Assembly: GCA_021154285.1 (NCBI GenBank) | Contig: JAJKIV010000178.1 | Span: 1-32,219, forward strand | Direction of reading: 5' to 3' | Length of the DNA stretch: 32,219 bases | Source: Gemmatimonas sp. | GTDB taxonomy: Bacteria; Gemmatimonadota; Gemmatimonadetes; Gemmatimonadales; Gemmatimonadaceae | Part shown: positions 18,081 through 28,748 of the stretch, one piece after another | How the letters are laid out: every line of letters begins with the position of its first letter | How positions within the stretch are numbered: position 1 is the stretch's first letter | Program-made: the position numbers and the translations under genes | Notes under the pieces: generated by a model | What the model saw: the letters and a program-made list of their open reading frames with translations, nothing else | What the model was told of the DNA's origin: nothing | Database searches by the model: none

Positions 18081-18800
18081 CTAGATCCTCCCCTCGCGAA
18101 CCATCAGCGCGATGAGCTCGGAGCCGAAGCCTTCGAGCTCACTGTCCAGCCGATTCACGCGGTTCGCGAAGATGTTGTACCCGAACACCGCAGGAATGGC
18201 CACGGCCAGCGCGGCCGCGGTGGCGATCAGCGCCTCTCCAATACCCGGCGCTACCGCCGCGATGTTCCCTGAGCCCTGCGTCGCGATGCCCGTGAAGGCC
18301 GAAATCACGCCGAGCACGGTACCGAGCAGCCCGATGAGCGGGCTCACTGAACCGATCGTCGCGAGCGACGCCACGAACCGCGACAACGAATCGCGCTCCG
18401 CGTTCGTCTCCGCGTCGAGCACGAGGCGCAACGCTTCGACCTGTGACCCGCTGAGCCGCGCCGTTCGCTCGGCCGACGCCGCCAGCGCGGGCTTGGTCTG
18501 CGACAGAAACTGCACCGCGCGGTTGAACACACGAGTGAACGGGCTCGCCTTGGCGTGCTTCGCGAGCGTCGCGACCTCCTCGAGCGACTGCGCACGATCG
18601 AAGCTCCGGATGAACGCGTTGGCTGCGCTGCGCACACGCCGGAATTCCACCCACTTGCCGAACATCACCGCCCAGCTGAGCAGCGACAGCACGGCGAGCA
18701 GACCAAGCACGATCTTCGTCACAAGCGTCGCGTTCTGGATCATCTCCCACGGCGTCGTGGGGACGGCCCTGCCGACCTGAAGGTACGCGAGCACGATCAC
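18081..18800 (-). CDS. tolQ: MotA/TolQ/ExbB proton channel family protein
   Basis: LATIGSVSPLIGLLGTVLGVISAFTGIA, EALIATAAALAVAIPAVFGYNIF. A GTG start at 18800 overlaps the upstream TGA (GTGA), preferred over the longer ORF start. Confidence 0.92.
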   Translation of the reverse strand: MIVLAYLQVGRAVPTTPWEMIQNATLVTKIVLGLLAVLSLLSWAVMFGKWVEFRRVRSAANAFIRSFDRAQSLEEVATLAKHAKASPFTRVFNRAVQFLSQTKPALAASAERTARLSGSQVEALRLVLDAETNAERDSLSRFVASLATIGSVSPLIGLLGTVLGVISAFTGIATQGSGNIAAVAPGIGEALIATAAALAVAIPAVFGYNIFANRVNRLDSELEGFGSELIALMVREGRI

Positions 18801-19765
18801 GTCGGTTGACGCTCCCGCCCGAACCGCGCGGCGAAAAACGCGAACGTCTCCTCGAGTCCCGTATGGAGGTCGACACGTGGTGTCCACCCGAGCTCGCGCT
18901 TCGCCTTGTCGATGTTGACGGCGGATCGCTCCTGCTCGCCCGGCCGCGCGGGCGCGAGATGCACCGGAACGTCGGAACCGGCACTACGCTGCAACGCGGC
19001 CGCGAGATCGACCACCGACGTTTCGACGCCGGTGCCGATGTTGAACCCGCGCGCGTCGAGCCGCCCCGGCGCGGGCAGCGTTCGCGTTGCCGCGGCAAGG
19101 TTCGCCCGCGCCACGTCTTTCACGAACACGTAGTCGCGCGTCTGCGATCCATCACCGAACACGGTCAGCGGCTGCCTCGTTAGGATTCGATTGCAGAATA
19201 TGGCGACGACTCCCGCCTCGCCGTGCGGATCCTGACGAGGTCCGTACACATTCGCATAACGAAGCGCCACGGTGTCCACGCGGTGCACGCGCGCGTAATA
19301 CGCGAGATACAGCTCCGCGCTCAACTTCGCGATTCCGTACGGCGACTCCGGGTCCTTGGGGAAGTCCTCCACGTTGGGCGGCGTCACGAAATCGCCATAG
19401 AGCGCGCCGCCAGTCGATGAGAAGATGAACCGCGTCGGATGTCCCGAGGCACGCACCGCCTCGACCAGGTTCAGAGTGCCGACGACGTTGATGGTCGCGT
19501 CGAACCCCGGATTCGCGACGCTCTTTCGCACGTCGATCTGCGCGCCGAGGTGCGAGATCACGTCGAACCTCCCATCGCGAACAGCGCTCGCCGCGTCAGC
19601 GCTCGTGAGGTCCAGTTCCAGGAGACGCGCGCGTTCCGGAAGATTTTCGCGGCGCCCTGTTGCGAAGTTGTCGAGGATCGTGACGTCGTACCCGTTCTCC
19701 AGATACAGGTCGGCCACGTGAGAGCCAATGAATCCGGCGCCGCCGGTGACGAGAGCGCGCGGCAC
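18797..19765 (-). CDS. NAD-dependent epimerase/dehydratase (UDP-glucose 4-epimerase-like, extended SDR)
   Basis: Rossmann TGGAGFIGSHV, catalytic YGIAK (YxxxK), RYANVYGPRQDPHGEAGVVAIF. Apparent GTG start. Confidence 0.93.
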   Translation of the reverse strand: MPRALVTGGAGFIGSHVADLYLENGYDVTILDNFATGRRENLPERARLLELDLTSADAASAVRDGRFDVISHLGAQIDVRKSVANPGFDATINVVGTLNLVEAVRASGHPTRFIFSSTGGALYGDFVTPPNVEDFPKDPESPYGIAKLSAELYLAYYARVHRVDTVALRYANVYGPRQDPHGEAGVVAIFCNRILTRQPLTVFGDGSQTRDYVFVKDVARANLAAATRTLPAPGRLDARGFNIGTGVETSVVDLAAALQRSAGSDVPVHLAPARPGEQERSAVNIDKAKRELGWTPRVDLHTGLEETFAFFAARFGRERQPT

Positions 19766-19912
19766 GTCAGCGGACCTCGATCGTTGCGAGATGGCGAATC
19801 ATTCGATTAGGCAGGCGTGAGTTGGTCGGACGATGGCAAACCTCGGTCTTTTGCCACGAGTCGGACGTGCGTCAGGTCACTCTTGTGACGCGCGAGCCCA
19901 CCAATGTGCAAA

Positions 19913-19940
19913 CGGCGCCGAGGCCGAAGCCGCGGCGCCG
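19913..19940. other. GC-rich intergenic hairpin
   Basis: CGGCGCCG A GGC CGAA GCC G CGGCGCCG: about 11 paired positions with a tetraloop, in the gap between the unknown exported protein and the epimerase gene. Confidence 0.55.
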
Positions 19941-20012
19941 CTGCGCCATCGATCCTGTCATGAGGGCGATCGCGGACGTCACGGTCGCCCTAAGATAACC
20001 GGCCCCTGGGGT

Positions 20013-20846
20013 TCAGGGCATCTTGGCGGTCACGCGCGCGTGCGTGCCCTGTTCGATCGAATCGTATCTCTGATCGACGATGAGGGCAGTCGCCCCCTGT
20101 GGTGTCACCCGGACGATCTGCGCAATGGCGATCTCGGATTCTGGTAAGACTACACCATAGGGGGACATGTGACGCGGGCGATAGAAGCTGATCTGATCGC
20201 CCGCTCGCATGCCCGGCGCAGCGGCCACGACCACATACGACTGAAGCGACGGCAGCACCGGTTCGCTCTTAAGCCAGAGCACGAACGTCTCGGCGCCATC
20301 ATTCACCGCCGCCGGGCGGCCCGCGCCGGCCGGCGACGGATCCATCGGGACGAGCTGATCGCCGATCTGGACCGGCTCGAAGCGGGCCACGACACGCGCC
20401 TCGGCCGCCTGGCCGGGCTGCGCCCGCTCAATGACGACGATGCCCGTCGGCACCATGACCTGGCCGAGGCCTTGGAGCATAGGGCCCGGGCGGGCGGACA
20501 CGTAGCGCGTGCCGGCAGCCGCGGACATGCCGGCGGGCACGGTCACGAACACGCGTTCGTACGACTGCAGTGGCCGCTCGACGTCCGTGAGCGGGATAGC
20601 GGGCACGTCTCCGGTTCCGACGATCAGGCCGGCGTTTGCCGGTCCGCCCAAACGATCGACCCACGGTGCGGCGTAATACTCGCCCGGTCGAACCGTATTC
20701 GGCGATTGCACCGGGCCCGCCTGCCAGGACGAGGCCAGCGCGACGTCCATGTTTGATTGCTGTGCCGAGGCGAACGTGGGGGCCATCACGGCCCCCACGA
20801 GTGCAATCGCCAGCTGGCTAGAACGGAAGATCGTCATCCTCATCAT
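20013..20846 (-). CDS. Hypothetical exported protein
   Basis: 277-aa ORF with signal peptide (LAIALVGAVMAPTFASAQ); no family I recognise confidently. 5' end overlaps the 3' end of ssb. Confidence 0.75.
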   Translation of the reverse strand: MMRMTIFRSSQLAIALVGAVMAPTFASAQQSNMDVALASSWQAGPVQSPNTVRPGEYYAAPWVDRLGGPANAGLIVGTGDVPAIPLTDVERPLQSYERVFVTVPAGMSAAAGTRYVSARPGPMLQGLGQVMVPTGIVVIERAQPGQAAEARVVARFEPVQIGDQLVPMDPSPAGAGRPAAVNDGAETFVLWLKSEPVLPSLQSYVVVAAAPGMRAGDQISFYRPRHMSPYGVVLPESEIAIAQIVRVTPQGATALIVDQRYDSIEQGTHARVTAKMP

Positions 20847-21318
20847 TCAACGCTCCGGGAAAGTCCTCGAAGTCCTCGCCGGCTGCGCCCGCCGCGCTCT
20901 TTGCGCGCTCGGGTGCGCGGCTGCGACTCATTCCGGAACCTCCCTCGGAGTCGTGACTGTCGCCGCCGCCGCGGCCGCCGCCCAGCATGATCAACTCACG
21001 GACATTGATCTCCGTGCTGTACCGGGTCTGGCCATCTTTGTCTGTCCACTGCCGGTACTCGATGCGTCCCTCGACGTAAATCTTGTCGCCCTTCTTGACG
21101 TACTTCTCGACGATGTCCGCGAGTTGCGAACCTTTGGTGTTCCAGACCACACAGCGGTGCCATTCCGTTTTTTCCTGACGGTCGCCCGACTGGTTGTTCC
21201 AAGAACGACTCGTGGCGAGCGAAAAGGTTGCAACGCGGTTGCCACCGGTGGTGGACCGGATCTCGGGGTCGGCACCGAGGTTCCCGATCAACGTCACCTT
21301 GTTCAAGCTTCGGCTCAC
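20818..21318 (-). CDS. ssb: Single-stranded DNA-binding protein
   Basis: SRSLNKVTLIGNLGADPEIRSTTGGNRVATFSLATSRSW OB fold and acidic tip DEDDDLPF. GTG start at 21318 preceded by perfect AGGAGG SD (CCAGGAGGAACTGTG); the longer ORF start is not supported. Confidence 0.95.
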   Translation of the reverse strand: MSRSLNKVTLIGNLGADPEIRSTTGGNRVATFSLATSRSWNNQSGDRQEKTEWHRCVVWNTKGSQLADIVEKYVKKGDKIYVEGRIEYRQWTDKDGQTRYSTEINVRELIMLGGGRGGGDSHDSEGGSGMSRSRAPERAKSAAGAAGEDFEDFPGALNDEDDDLPF

Positions 21319-21445
21319 AGTTCCTCCTGGCGAGTGATGAAGTGCTCGCCGCGGAAAGTAGGGGTCAGAGCCGACACGCCCGCAAACAAATCGGTGCGCG
21401 TCAAGCAGTTTGGTTGCGAGTGGCGAATAGGCGCTGCAAGGCAGG

Positions 21446-21934
21446 TCACAATTCGCGTCGAAGCACCAGCGCGTCTTCGACGGGCTTACGGTAATACTTG
21501 GCACGCCGCCCGGCCACCTCGAAGCCGCGCGACGCGTACAGGGCCCGCGCTCCGGCATTCGACTCGCGGACTTCGAGAAACACGACGTGGGAGTGCCGCT
21601 CTTTCGCGATGTCGAGCGCGTGATCGAGCAGACGCGCGCCAACGCCGGCGCGCCGAACGTCGTTAGCCACCGCCAGGTTCGCAATCTCGGCTTCGTCGAC
21701 GACATACCACGACACCACGTAGCCGAGCACACGGCCGCTCACGGCATCCTCGGCGACCGCAAAATGCACGAGGGGATTCCCGAACAGTGCGCGAAACGAA
21801 CCGGGAGACCAGGGATCGCCGAATGCGCGCCGTTCGATGGCGGCAATGTCGTCGACGTCGTCACGCCGGGCTCCTCGAATCACGAAGTCGCGACGCGGCA
21901 ACGCAGGGCTCGCGTGCGCCCTCGTGTCGGTCAT
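21446..21934 (-). CDS. rimI: Ribosomal-protein-alanine N-acetyltransferase (GNAT)
   Basis: IANLAVANDVRRAGVGARLLDHAL and FLEVRESNAGARALYASRGFEVAGRRAKYY; ATGA overlap with the tsaB stop. Confidence 0.92.
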   Translation of the reverse strand: MTDTRAHASPALPRRDFVIRGARRDDVDDIAAIERRAFGDPWSPGSFRALFGNPLVHFAVAEDAVSGRVLGYVVSWYVVDEAEIANLAVANDVRRAGVGARLLDHALDIAKERHSHVVFLEVRESNAGARALYASRGFEVAGRRAKYYRKPVEDALVLRREL

Positions 21935-22590
21935 CCGGTCGTCAGCGCGCGCCCGTGCGCCGCCTCCCATTTCACCTGCGCCTCGGCAAGCCGTCCGTAG
22001 TTAGGCTCCCAGGTCGCGAGGTCCGCCGCGGCCGGCCACGGTGCGAGACTCCCGAGCTTCGCGACACCGCGCGCGTGCGGACTGACCACCAGTTGTTCGG
22101 CTGGGCCGACAGGTCGAGCGGCGTGCTCGCGCGCAAACTCACCGAGCGCGGCACGCGCGAGCAGCGTGGTGGATGATTCCGTCGTGATCGCGCGATCGGT
22201 GATGGAGAACGCACAGGCAAACACGTCGCCACGCATGGCGTCGAGCACCGCCACGTAGCGGCCAGGCGTCACGACAGGCTCCGCGCCGGCCACGATCAGC
22301 AGCAATGACGACACGGGATGCAGCGGCGTGCGCGCGCTCAGCGCAAGTCCCTTCGCGATCGCGCCGGCGATCCGCAGGCTCGTGAAGCTGCCCGGCCCTT
22401 CGCCGCACGCCACCCGGTCGATCGCGTTAGGCGCGATGCCTGCCTCGGCCAGCGCCTCCGCAACCGCGGGCATCAGTCGCTCTTCGTGGACACCACGCAT
22501 CGCTGTTTCGCGCAAAGCCACCACGACGCCGTCGCGAATCACGGCCACGCTGCCGGTATACGTCGATGCCTCGAGCGCGAGCGTAATCAT
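21931..22590 (-). CDS. tsaB: tRNA threonylcarbamoyladenosine biosynthesis protein TsaB
   Basis: MITLALEASTYTGSVAVI...HEERLMPAVAEALAEAGI...GEGPGSFTSLRIAGAIAKGLA; start trimmed to ATG 22590. Confidence 0.94.
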   Translation of the reverse strand: MITLALEASTYTGSVAVIRDGVVVALRETAMRGVHEERLMPAVAEALAEAGIAPNAIDRVACGEGPGSFTSLRIAGAIAKGLALSARTPLHPVSSLLLIVAGAEPVVTPGRYVAVLDAMRGDVFACAFSITDRAITTESSTTLLARAALGEFAREHAARPVGPAEQLVVSPHARGVAKLGSLAPWPAAADLATWEPNYGRLAEAQVKWEAAHGRALTTG

Positions 22591-22591
22591 G

Positions 22592-22994
22592 TCAGCCGGC
22601 GAGCAAAACGCGGCGATCCGGGTCGACCTGAGCGTGCTCGAGATCGATCGGCACGTGGCCGGCGGGAATGAGATCGCCCGCACGCTCCGGCCACTCGACG
22701 ATGACCAGCGCGTGCGACGTAGAGATCTCGTCCCACCCGATGTTGACGAGCTCGGACGGCCGCTGAATGCGGTAGAGATCGAGATGATAAACGGGCGACC
22801 GCGGCGCGTCGTATCGGTGGACCAGCGCGAACGTCGGGCTGGTCACCGGCTCCGTCACGCCATAGCCCGCGCAGATCGCCTGCGCGAGCGTCGTCTTTCC
22901 AGCGCCCAGGTCGCCGGCCAGCGTGATGATGAGCGGCGGCCTGGCGGCCCGACCCAAGGCCTCACCCCACGCGACGAGCTCCTCGCGCGTCATC
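22592..22994 (-). CDS. tsaE: tRNA threonylcarbamoyladenosine biosynthesis ATPase TsaE
   Basis: LAGDLGAGKTTLAQAI Walker A, SPTFALVHRYD, VYHLDLYRI, VIVEWPERAGDLIP; start trimmed to ATG 22994 (MTREELVAWGEAL). Confidence 0.93.
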
Positions 22995-23063
22995 GCGACA
23001 CGCCCGCGCACTGCAAGCGCCGGAACGAGATGGTGGAACTGTTGCACGGGCGTGTGTGGAAGA

Positions 23064-25124
<2,061 letters not shown>

Positions 25125-25130
25125 GGCCGC

Positions 25131-25136
25131 AATATA
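25131..25136 (-). promoter_or_regulatory. Candidate -10 element for uvrB (TATATT)
   Basis: Minus strand reads ...GCGCATTATATTGCGGCC-ATG; the hexamer sits 6 nt from the ATG, with no SD. Confidence 0.4.
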
Positions 25137-25175
25137 ATGCGCCGCCTCGGAGTTTGTTCGGGCCGCTAACGGTTG

Positions 25176-27365
25176 CTAGCCGTCGCCATTGTCGGTCGAG
25201 ATGCGCTCGCGGCGTGCGACTTCGGTAATGCCTTTCACGCGGCGCGTGGCTTTGATGATCTTCTGGAGGTGCGCAAGGTTCTCCACCTCGACGAGCGCCG
25301 ACCCGTTCACGCGGCCATCCACCGTCTTGAGATCCATGCTTCGGATGTCGGTCCCTGCCCCGGAGACGGCACCGGCGATGTCGGCGTAGAGCCCGCGCCG
25401 ATCGGTTCCCTCCAGCGCGAGCCTAACGACGAACCGCTCGCCCTCCTGCTGCTGCCAGTCGATCTCCAGGCGACGTTCCGGCTCGTGCGCCAGCATGAGG
25501 AGGTTCGGGCAGTCGGCGCGGTGGATGCTCACCCCGCGCCCGCGGGTCACGTATCCCACCACGCTGTCGCCGGGCACCGGCTGGCAGCACTGCGCGTAGC
25601 GCACCATGAGGCCGTCGGCACCCTGGATGCGAATGCCCTTCGGGGTGCCGCGCATGCGCTCCACGAGCCGCTCGATCGCGGTCGGGCGCGGCTGGTGTTC
25701 GGGCGACGTCTCGAGGTCCGGCCGCGCCGCGGCGAGCACCTGTCCGATGTGAAGGTCGCCCTGGCCGATCGACGCGATGAGATGGTTCACGTCGTTCAGG
25801 TTGAACGCCTTCGCCGCCTTTTCCAGGTCGCCGTCGTCCAGCTTCGGGAGCCGGCGCCGCTTGAGCTCACGCTCGAGGATCTCGCGGCCGAGCTTCGCGG
25901 ACGTCGCGTGCTCCTCGTGCCGGAGCCACTGCCGGATCTTGTGCCGCGCTCGACCCGTGCGCACGTGCGCGAGCCAGTCACGACTCGGCCTCGCGTTAGG
26001 CGAGCGGATGATCTCGACCGTCTCCGAATTCTTGAGCTGTCGAGAGAGCGGCGCGATCCGGCCGTTCACCTTCGCGCCCGAACAGTGGAGCCCGATCTCC
26101 GTGTGCACGGCGAACGCGAAGTCGATCGGAGTGGCGCCCTTCGGCAGCTGGATGACGTCGCCGGTCGGCGTGAACACGAAGATCTCGTCCTGGAACAGGT
26201 CGAGCTTCAGGAACTCGAGGAACTCGTCCGGGGTCTTCGCGTCGAGCTGAACCTCGAGGACCTGACGGAACCAGGCGAGGTGTCGGTCCAGCTCGTCCGA
26301 CGACTTGCTCCCGTCCTTGTAGAGCCAGTGCGCCGCGATACCGAATTCCGCCGTGCGGTGCATCTCACGCGTCCGGATCTGGATCTCGAACAGCTGCCGT
26401 GCGGGACCGAACACGGTCGTGTGCAGCGACTGATAGCCGTTCGACTTCGGCTGCGCGATGTAGTCCTTGATCCGCTCCTGGAGCGGCGTCCAGCCGTCGT
26501 GGATGACGCCTAACGCGTGGTAGCAGTCCGGGACGCTGTTCACCAGCACGCGAATCGCGAGCAAGTCGTAGATCTCATCGTACGGCTTGTCGCGCTTCTG
26601 CATCTTCTTGAAGATCGACCACAGGTGCTTCGGGCGCCCGGTGACGTCGACGTCCTTGATGCCAGCGGCCTTGAGCGACCGCTCCAGCGGATCGCGCATG
26701 CGCGCGATGAGGTCCTCGCGCTCGCCGCGCTTCTGTGCGACCAGCTTCGCGAGCGCGCGATAGTCATCCGGCTCGAGATGCTTGAACGCCAGGTCCTCGA
26801 GCTCCCACCGCATCTTCGCCATACCGAACCGGTGCGCGAGCGGCGCGTACAGGTCGCGCGTCTCCTGCGCAATGCGGCGGCGCTTCTCCGGCGCCAGCCA
26901 GTCGAGCGTCCGCATGTTGTGCAGACGGTCCGCGAGCTTGATCAGGATGACGCGAACATCCTTCGCGATCGACAACAGCAGCTTGCGGTAGTTCTCGACC
27001 TGGCGTTCCTGCGTCGAGTTGAGCGGCAGGTTCCCGATCTTCGTCAGCCCATCGACGATCTGCGCGATTTCTTTTCCGAACTCGCGCTCGACGTCCGCGA
27101 CCGTGATGTCGGTGTCTTCGACGACATCGTGGATCAATCCACTCGCGACCGTGACCGAATCGAGCTGCAGGTCGGCGAGAATCCGGGCGACCTCCACGCA
27201 GTGGGACAGGAACGGCTCGCCCGACAACCGCGTCTGCCCGGCGTGCGCGCGCTCGCTGTACTTGTACGCGCGCAGCAGCAGCTCCTGATCGAGCCCCTCA
27301 CGCAGCGGTGTCGCTGGGCTCGTCCACCCCGGGATCGTGATCGGCGTTGGTGCGGTCGACGTCAT
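25176..27365 (-). CDS. Bifunctional (p)ppGpp synthetase/hydrolase, RelA/SpoT family
   Basis: HD hydrolase (SHCVEVARIL...GLIHDVVEDTDIT), synthetase domain (YDLLAIRVLVNSVPDCYHALGVIHDGWTPLQERIKDYIAQPKSNGYQSLHTTVFG), TGS and C-terminal ACT domain. Confidence 0.96.
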   Translation of the reverse strand: MTSTAPTPITIPGWTSPATPLREGLDQELLLRAYKYSERAHAGQTRLSGEPFLSHCVEVARILADLQLDSVTVASGLIHDVVEDTDITVADVEREFGKEIAQIVDGLTKIGNLPLNSTQERQVENYRKLLLSIAKDVRVILIKLADRLHNMRTLDWLAPEKRRRIAQETRDLYAPLAHRFGMAKMRWELEDLAFKHLEPDDYRALAKLVAQKRGEREDLIARMRDPLERSLKAAGIKDVDVTGRPKHLWSIFKKMQKRDKPYDEIYDLLAIRVLVNSVPDCYHALGVIHDGWTPLQERIKDYIAQPKSNGYQSLHTTVFGPARQLFEIQIRTREMHRTAEFGIAAHWLYKDGSKSSDELDRHLAWFRQVLEVQLDAKTPDEFLEFLKLDLFQDEIFVFTPTGDVIQLPKGATPIDFAFAVHTEIGLHCSGAKVNGRIAPLSRQLKNSETVEIIRSPNARPSRDWLAHVRTGRARHKIRQWLRHEEHATSAKLGREILERELKRRRLPKLDDGDLEKAAKAFNLNDVNHLIASIGQGDLHIGQVLAAARPDLETSPEHQPRPTAIERLVERMRGTPKGIRIQGADGLMVRYAQCCQPVPGDSVVGYVTRGRGVSIHRADCPNLLMLAHEPERRLEIDWQQQEGERFVVRLALEGTDRRGLYADIAGAVSGAGTDIRSMDLKTVDGRVNGSALVEVENLAHLQKIIKATRRVKGITEVARRERISTDNGDG

Positions 27366-28127
27366 CTACAAGAGTCCCGCTTCGGCGAAGCTCACATACC
27401 GGCCGCGCCCGATGATCACGTGGTCGTGGACGGGAATGTCCAGCAACCGACCCGCGGCGGCGAGCTGCTCGGTCACCACGCGGTCGTCAGGTGAGGGCGT
27501 AGGATCCCCGCTCGGGTGATTGTGCACGAGTATCACCGCGGCTGCGCGCTCGGCGATCGCTTCGCGAAACACCTCGCGCGGGTGAACCAACGAAGAATTG
27601 AGAATGCCTCGCGTAACGGTCACGTCGCGCTCCAACCGGTGCTGCGAGTCGAGCACCGCGACGTGAAACTCCTCCACCGGCAAATCCTCCAGTCGCGGCG
27701 AGAACACCGCAAAAACGTCCCGTGGTGACCGCATTGGCGCGCCGTCCTCACGTTCCTCGCTCGCGGCGCGCCGGCCCAGCTCCAGCGCGGCGTGCACCGC
27801 GACCGCGCGTGCCGATCCGATCCCCGCGAGCTTGGTGAGCGCTGCGACCGGCTGACCAGCGATGCGGCGCAGAGAGCCGTCTGCCCATACAAGCACTTCG
27901 TGCGCCAGCCCAAGAGCCGATCGTCCCGCCCCGCCGCTCCCGACGATGATTGCGAGCAACTCGGCTGAGCTCAGCGCGTGAGCCCCGTGCGCCTTGAGCC
28001 TTTCTCGCGGGCGCTCGGCACGCGGTAACTCTCGAATACTAAGTCCTTTCGGCGCATTCTGTCGAGCGCCGGCTATCACGTCCAGCGAAGACTGCACGGA
28101 GAACCCCAGTGGTTTGAGATGCTCCAT
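27366..28127 (-). CDS. radC: DNA repair protein RadC (JAB/MPN domain)
   Basis: LSIRELPRAERPRERL; SSLVHPREVFREAIAERAAAVILVHNHPSGDPTPSPDD. Start taken at ATG 28127; the ORF stays open to 28223. Confidence 0.93.
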   Translation of the reverse strand: MEHLKPLGFSVQSSLDVIAGARQNAPKGLSIRELPRAERPRERLKAHGAHALSSAELLAIIVGSGGAGRSALGLAHEVLVWADGSLRRIAGQPVAALTKLAGIGSARAVAVHAALELGRRAASEEREDGAPMRSPRDVFAVFSPRLEDLPVEEFHVAVLDSQHRLERDVTVTRGILNSSLVHPREVFREAIAERAAAVILVHNHPSGDPTPSPDDRVVTEQLAAAGRLLDIPVHDHVIIGRGRYVSFAEAGLL

Positions 28128-28223
28128 ACGTACGCGACGCGGCCGTAGACACTGCCATCGGTCGAACGCCGCCGCAGGTATCCGCGCGCGACACAGGCGG
28201 TCCCGAGTTGTGCGATGCGACAA

Positions 28224-28256
28224 CCCCCCGAACGGTGTCGTGCACCGGCCGGGGGG
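28224..28256 (-). terminator. Strong GC-rich hairpin, putative terminator after the Spy-like gene
   Basis: CCCCCCG AA CGGTG TCGTG CACCG GC CGGGGGG: 7 bp + 2x2 internal loop + 5 bp stem, 5-nt loop, followed on the minus strand by TTGTCG (poor U-tract). Confidence 0.6.
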
Positions 28257-28300
28257 CCTCGCGTCGGATCACGATGGATCCAACGAATACCGCGAAAACG

Positions 28301-28657
28301 TCAGGGCTTCGGCTTACTCATCTGCGCCTTCATTTCGTCGCGATTCTTGTCGAACGTCTTCTGCTGGTCCGGGGTCAGGACGTTGCGAATAGCGGCGTAC
28401 TCCTTCTGCATGACCTCCCTCCCCTTCGCGCGCGTAGCCGAGTCCGGCGGTGTGCCCGCCTGCATCGGCGGCATCTCCGCGCGGAACGCTTTCTGGATCG
28501 AGTCCACGGACGCCTGCTGCTTGGCGTCGAGCGTGATCCCCTGCATCAGCCGCTGCATTCCGCGGCCGCCGCCCTGACCACCGCCGCCCTGTGCGTACGC
28601 GGCCGGCGCGGCGAGCGCCATCATACCAACGAGCGCTGCGATTCGCGTGAGCTTCAT
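28301..28657 (-). CDS. Small exported Spy/CpxP-like (LTXXQ-type) protein
   Basis: Signal peptide MKLTRIAALVGMMALAAPAAYAQ, Gly/Gln-rich stretch, and LTPDQQKTFDKNRDEMKAQM; SD GGAG upstream of ATG 28657. Confidence 0.75.
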   Translation of the reverse strand: MKLTRIAALVGMMALAAPAAYAQGGGGQGGGRGMQRLMQGITLDAKQQASVDSIQKAFRAEMPPMQAGTPPDSATRAKGREVMQKEYAAIRNVLTPDQQKTFDKNRDEMKAQMSKPKP

Positions 28658-28748
28658 GAGTACATCTCCGAAGTTCAATGTCGTCGAGGGATTCTCTTGG
28701 AACACCCGAAACCAAACTCGCCGACATAAACCGCTCATAACAAGCGAA

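Noticed and set aside
19833-20147. Plus-strand ORF of 104 aa in the intergenic gap
   Set aside because: No SD or domain; partly antisense to the exported protein gene and built over GC-rich hairpins.
21319-21445. Promoter for ssb (TTGACG near the middle of the gap)
   Set aside because: A -35-like TTGACG is present but I could not find a convincing -10 at proper spacing.
21319-21732. N-terminal extension of the SSB ORF in the track
   Set aside because: Overlaps rimI; a GTG with perfect AGGAGG at 21318 matches the conserved SSB start.
25173-26513. Plus-strand ORF of 446 aa (and 26517-27494)
   Set aside because: Antisense to rel/spoT; composition is that of a shadow ORF.
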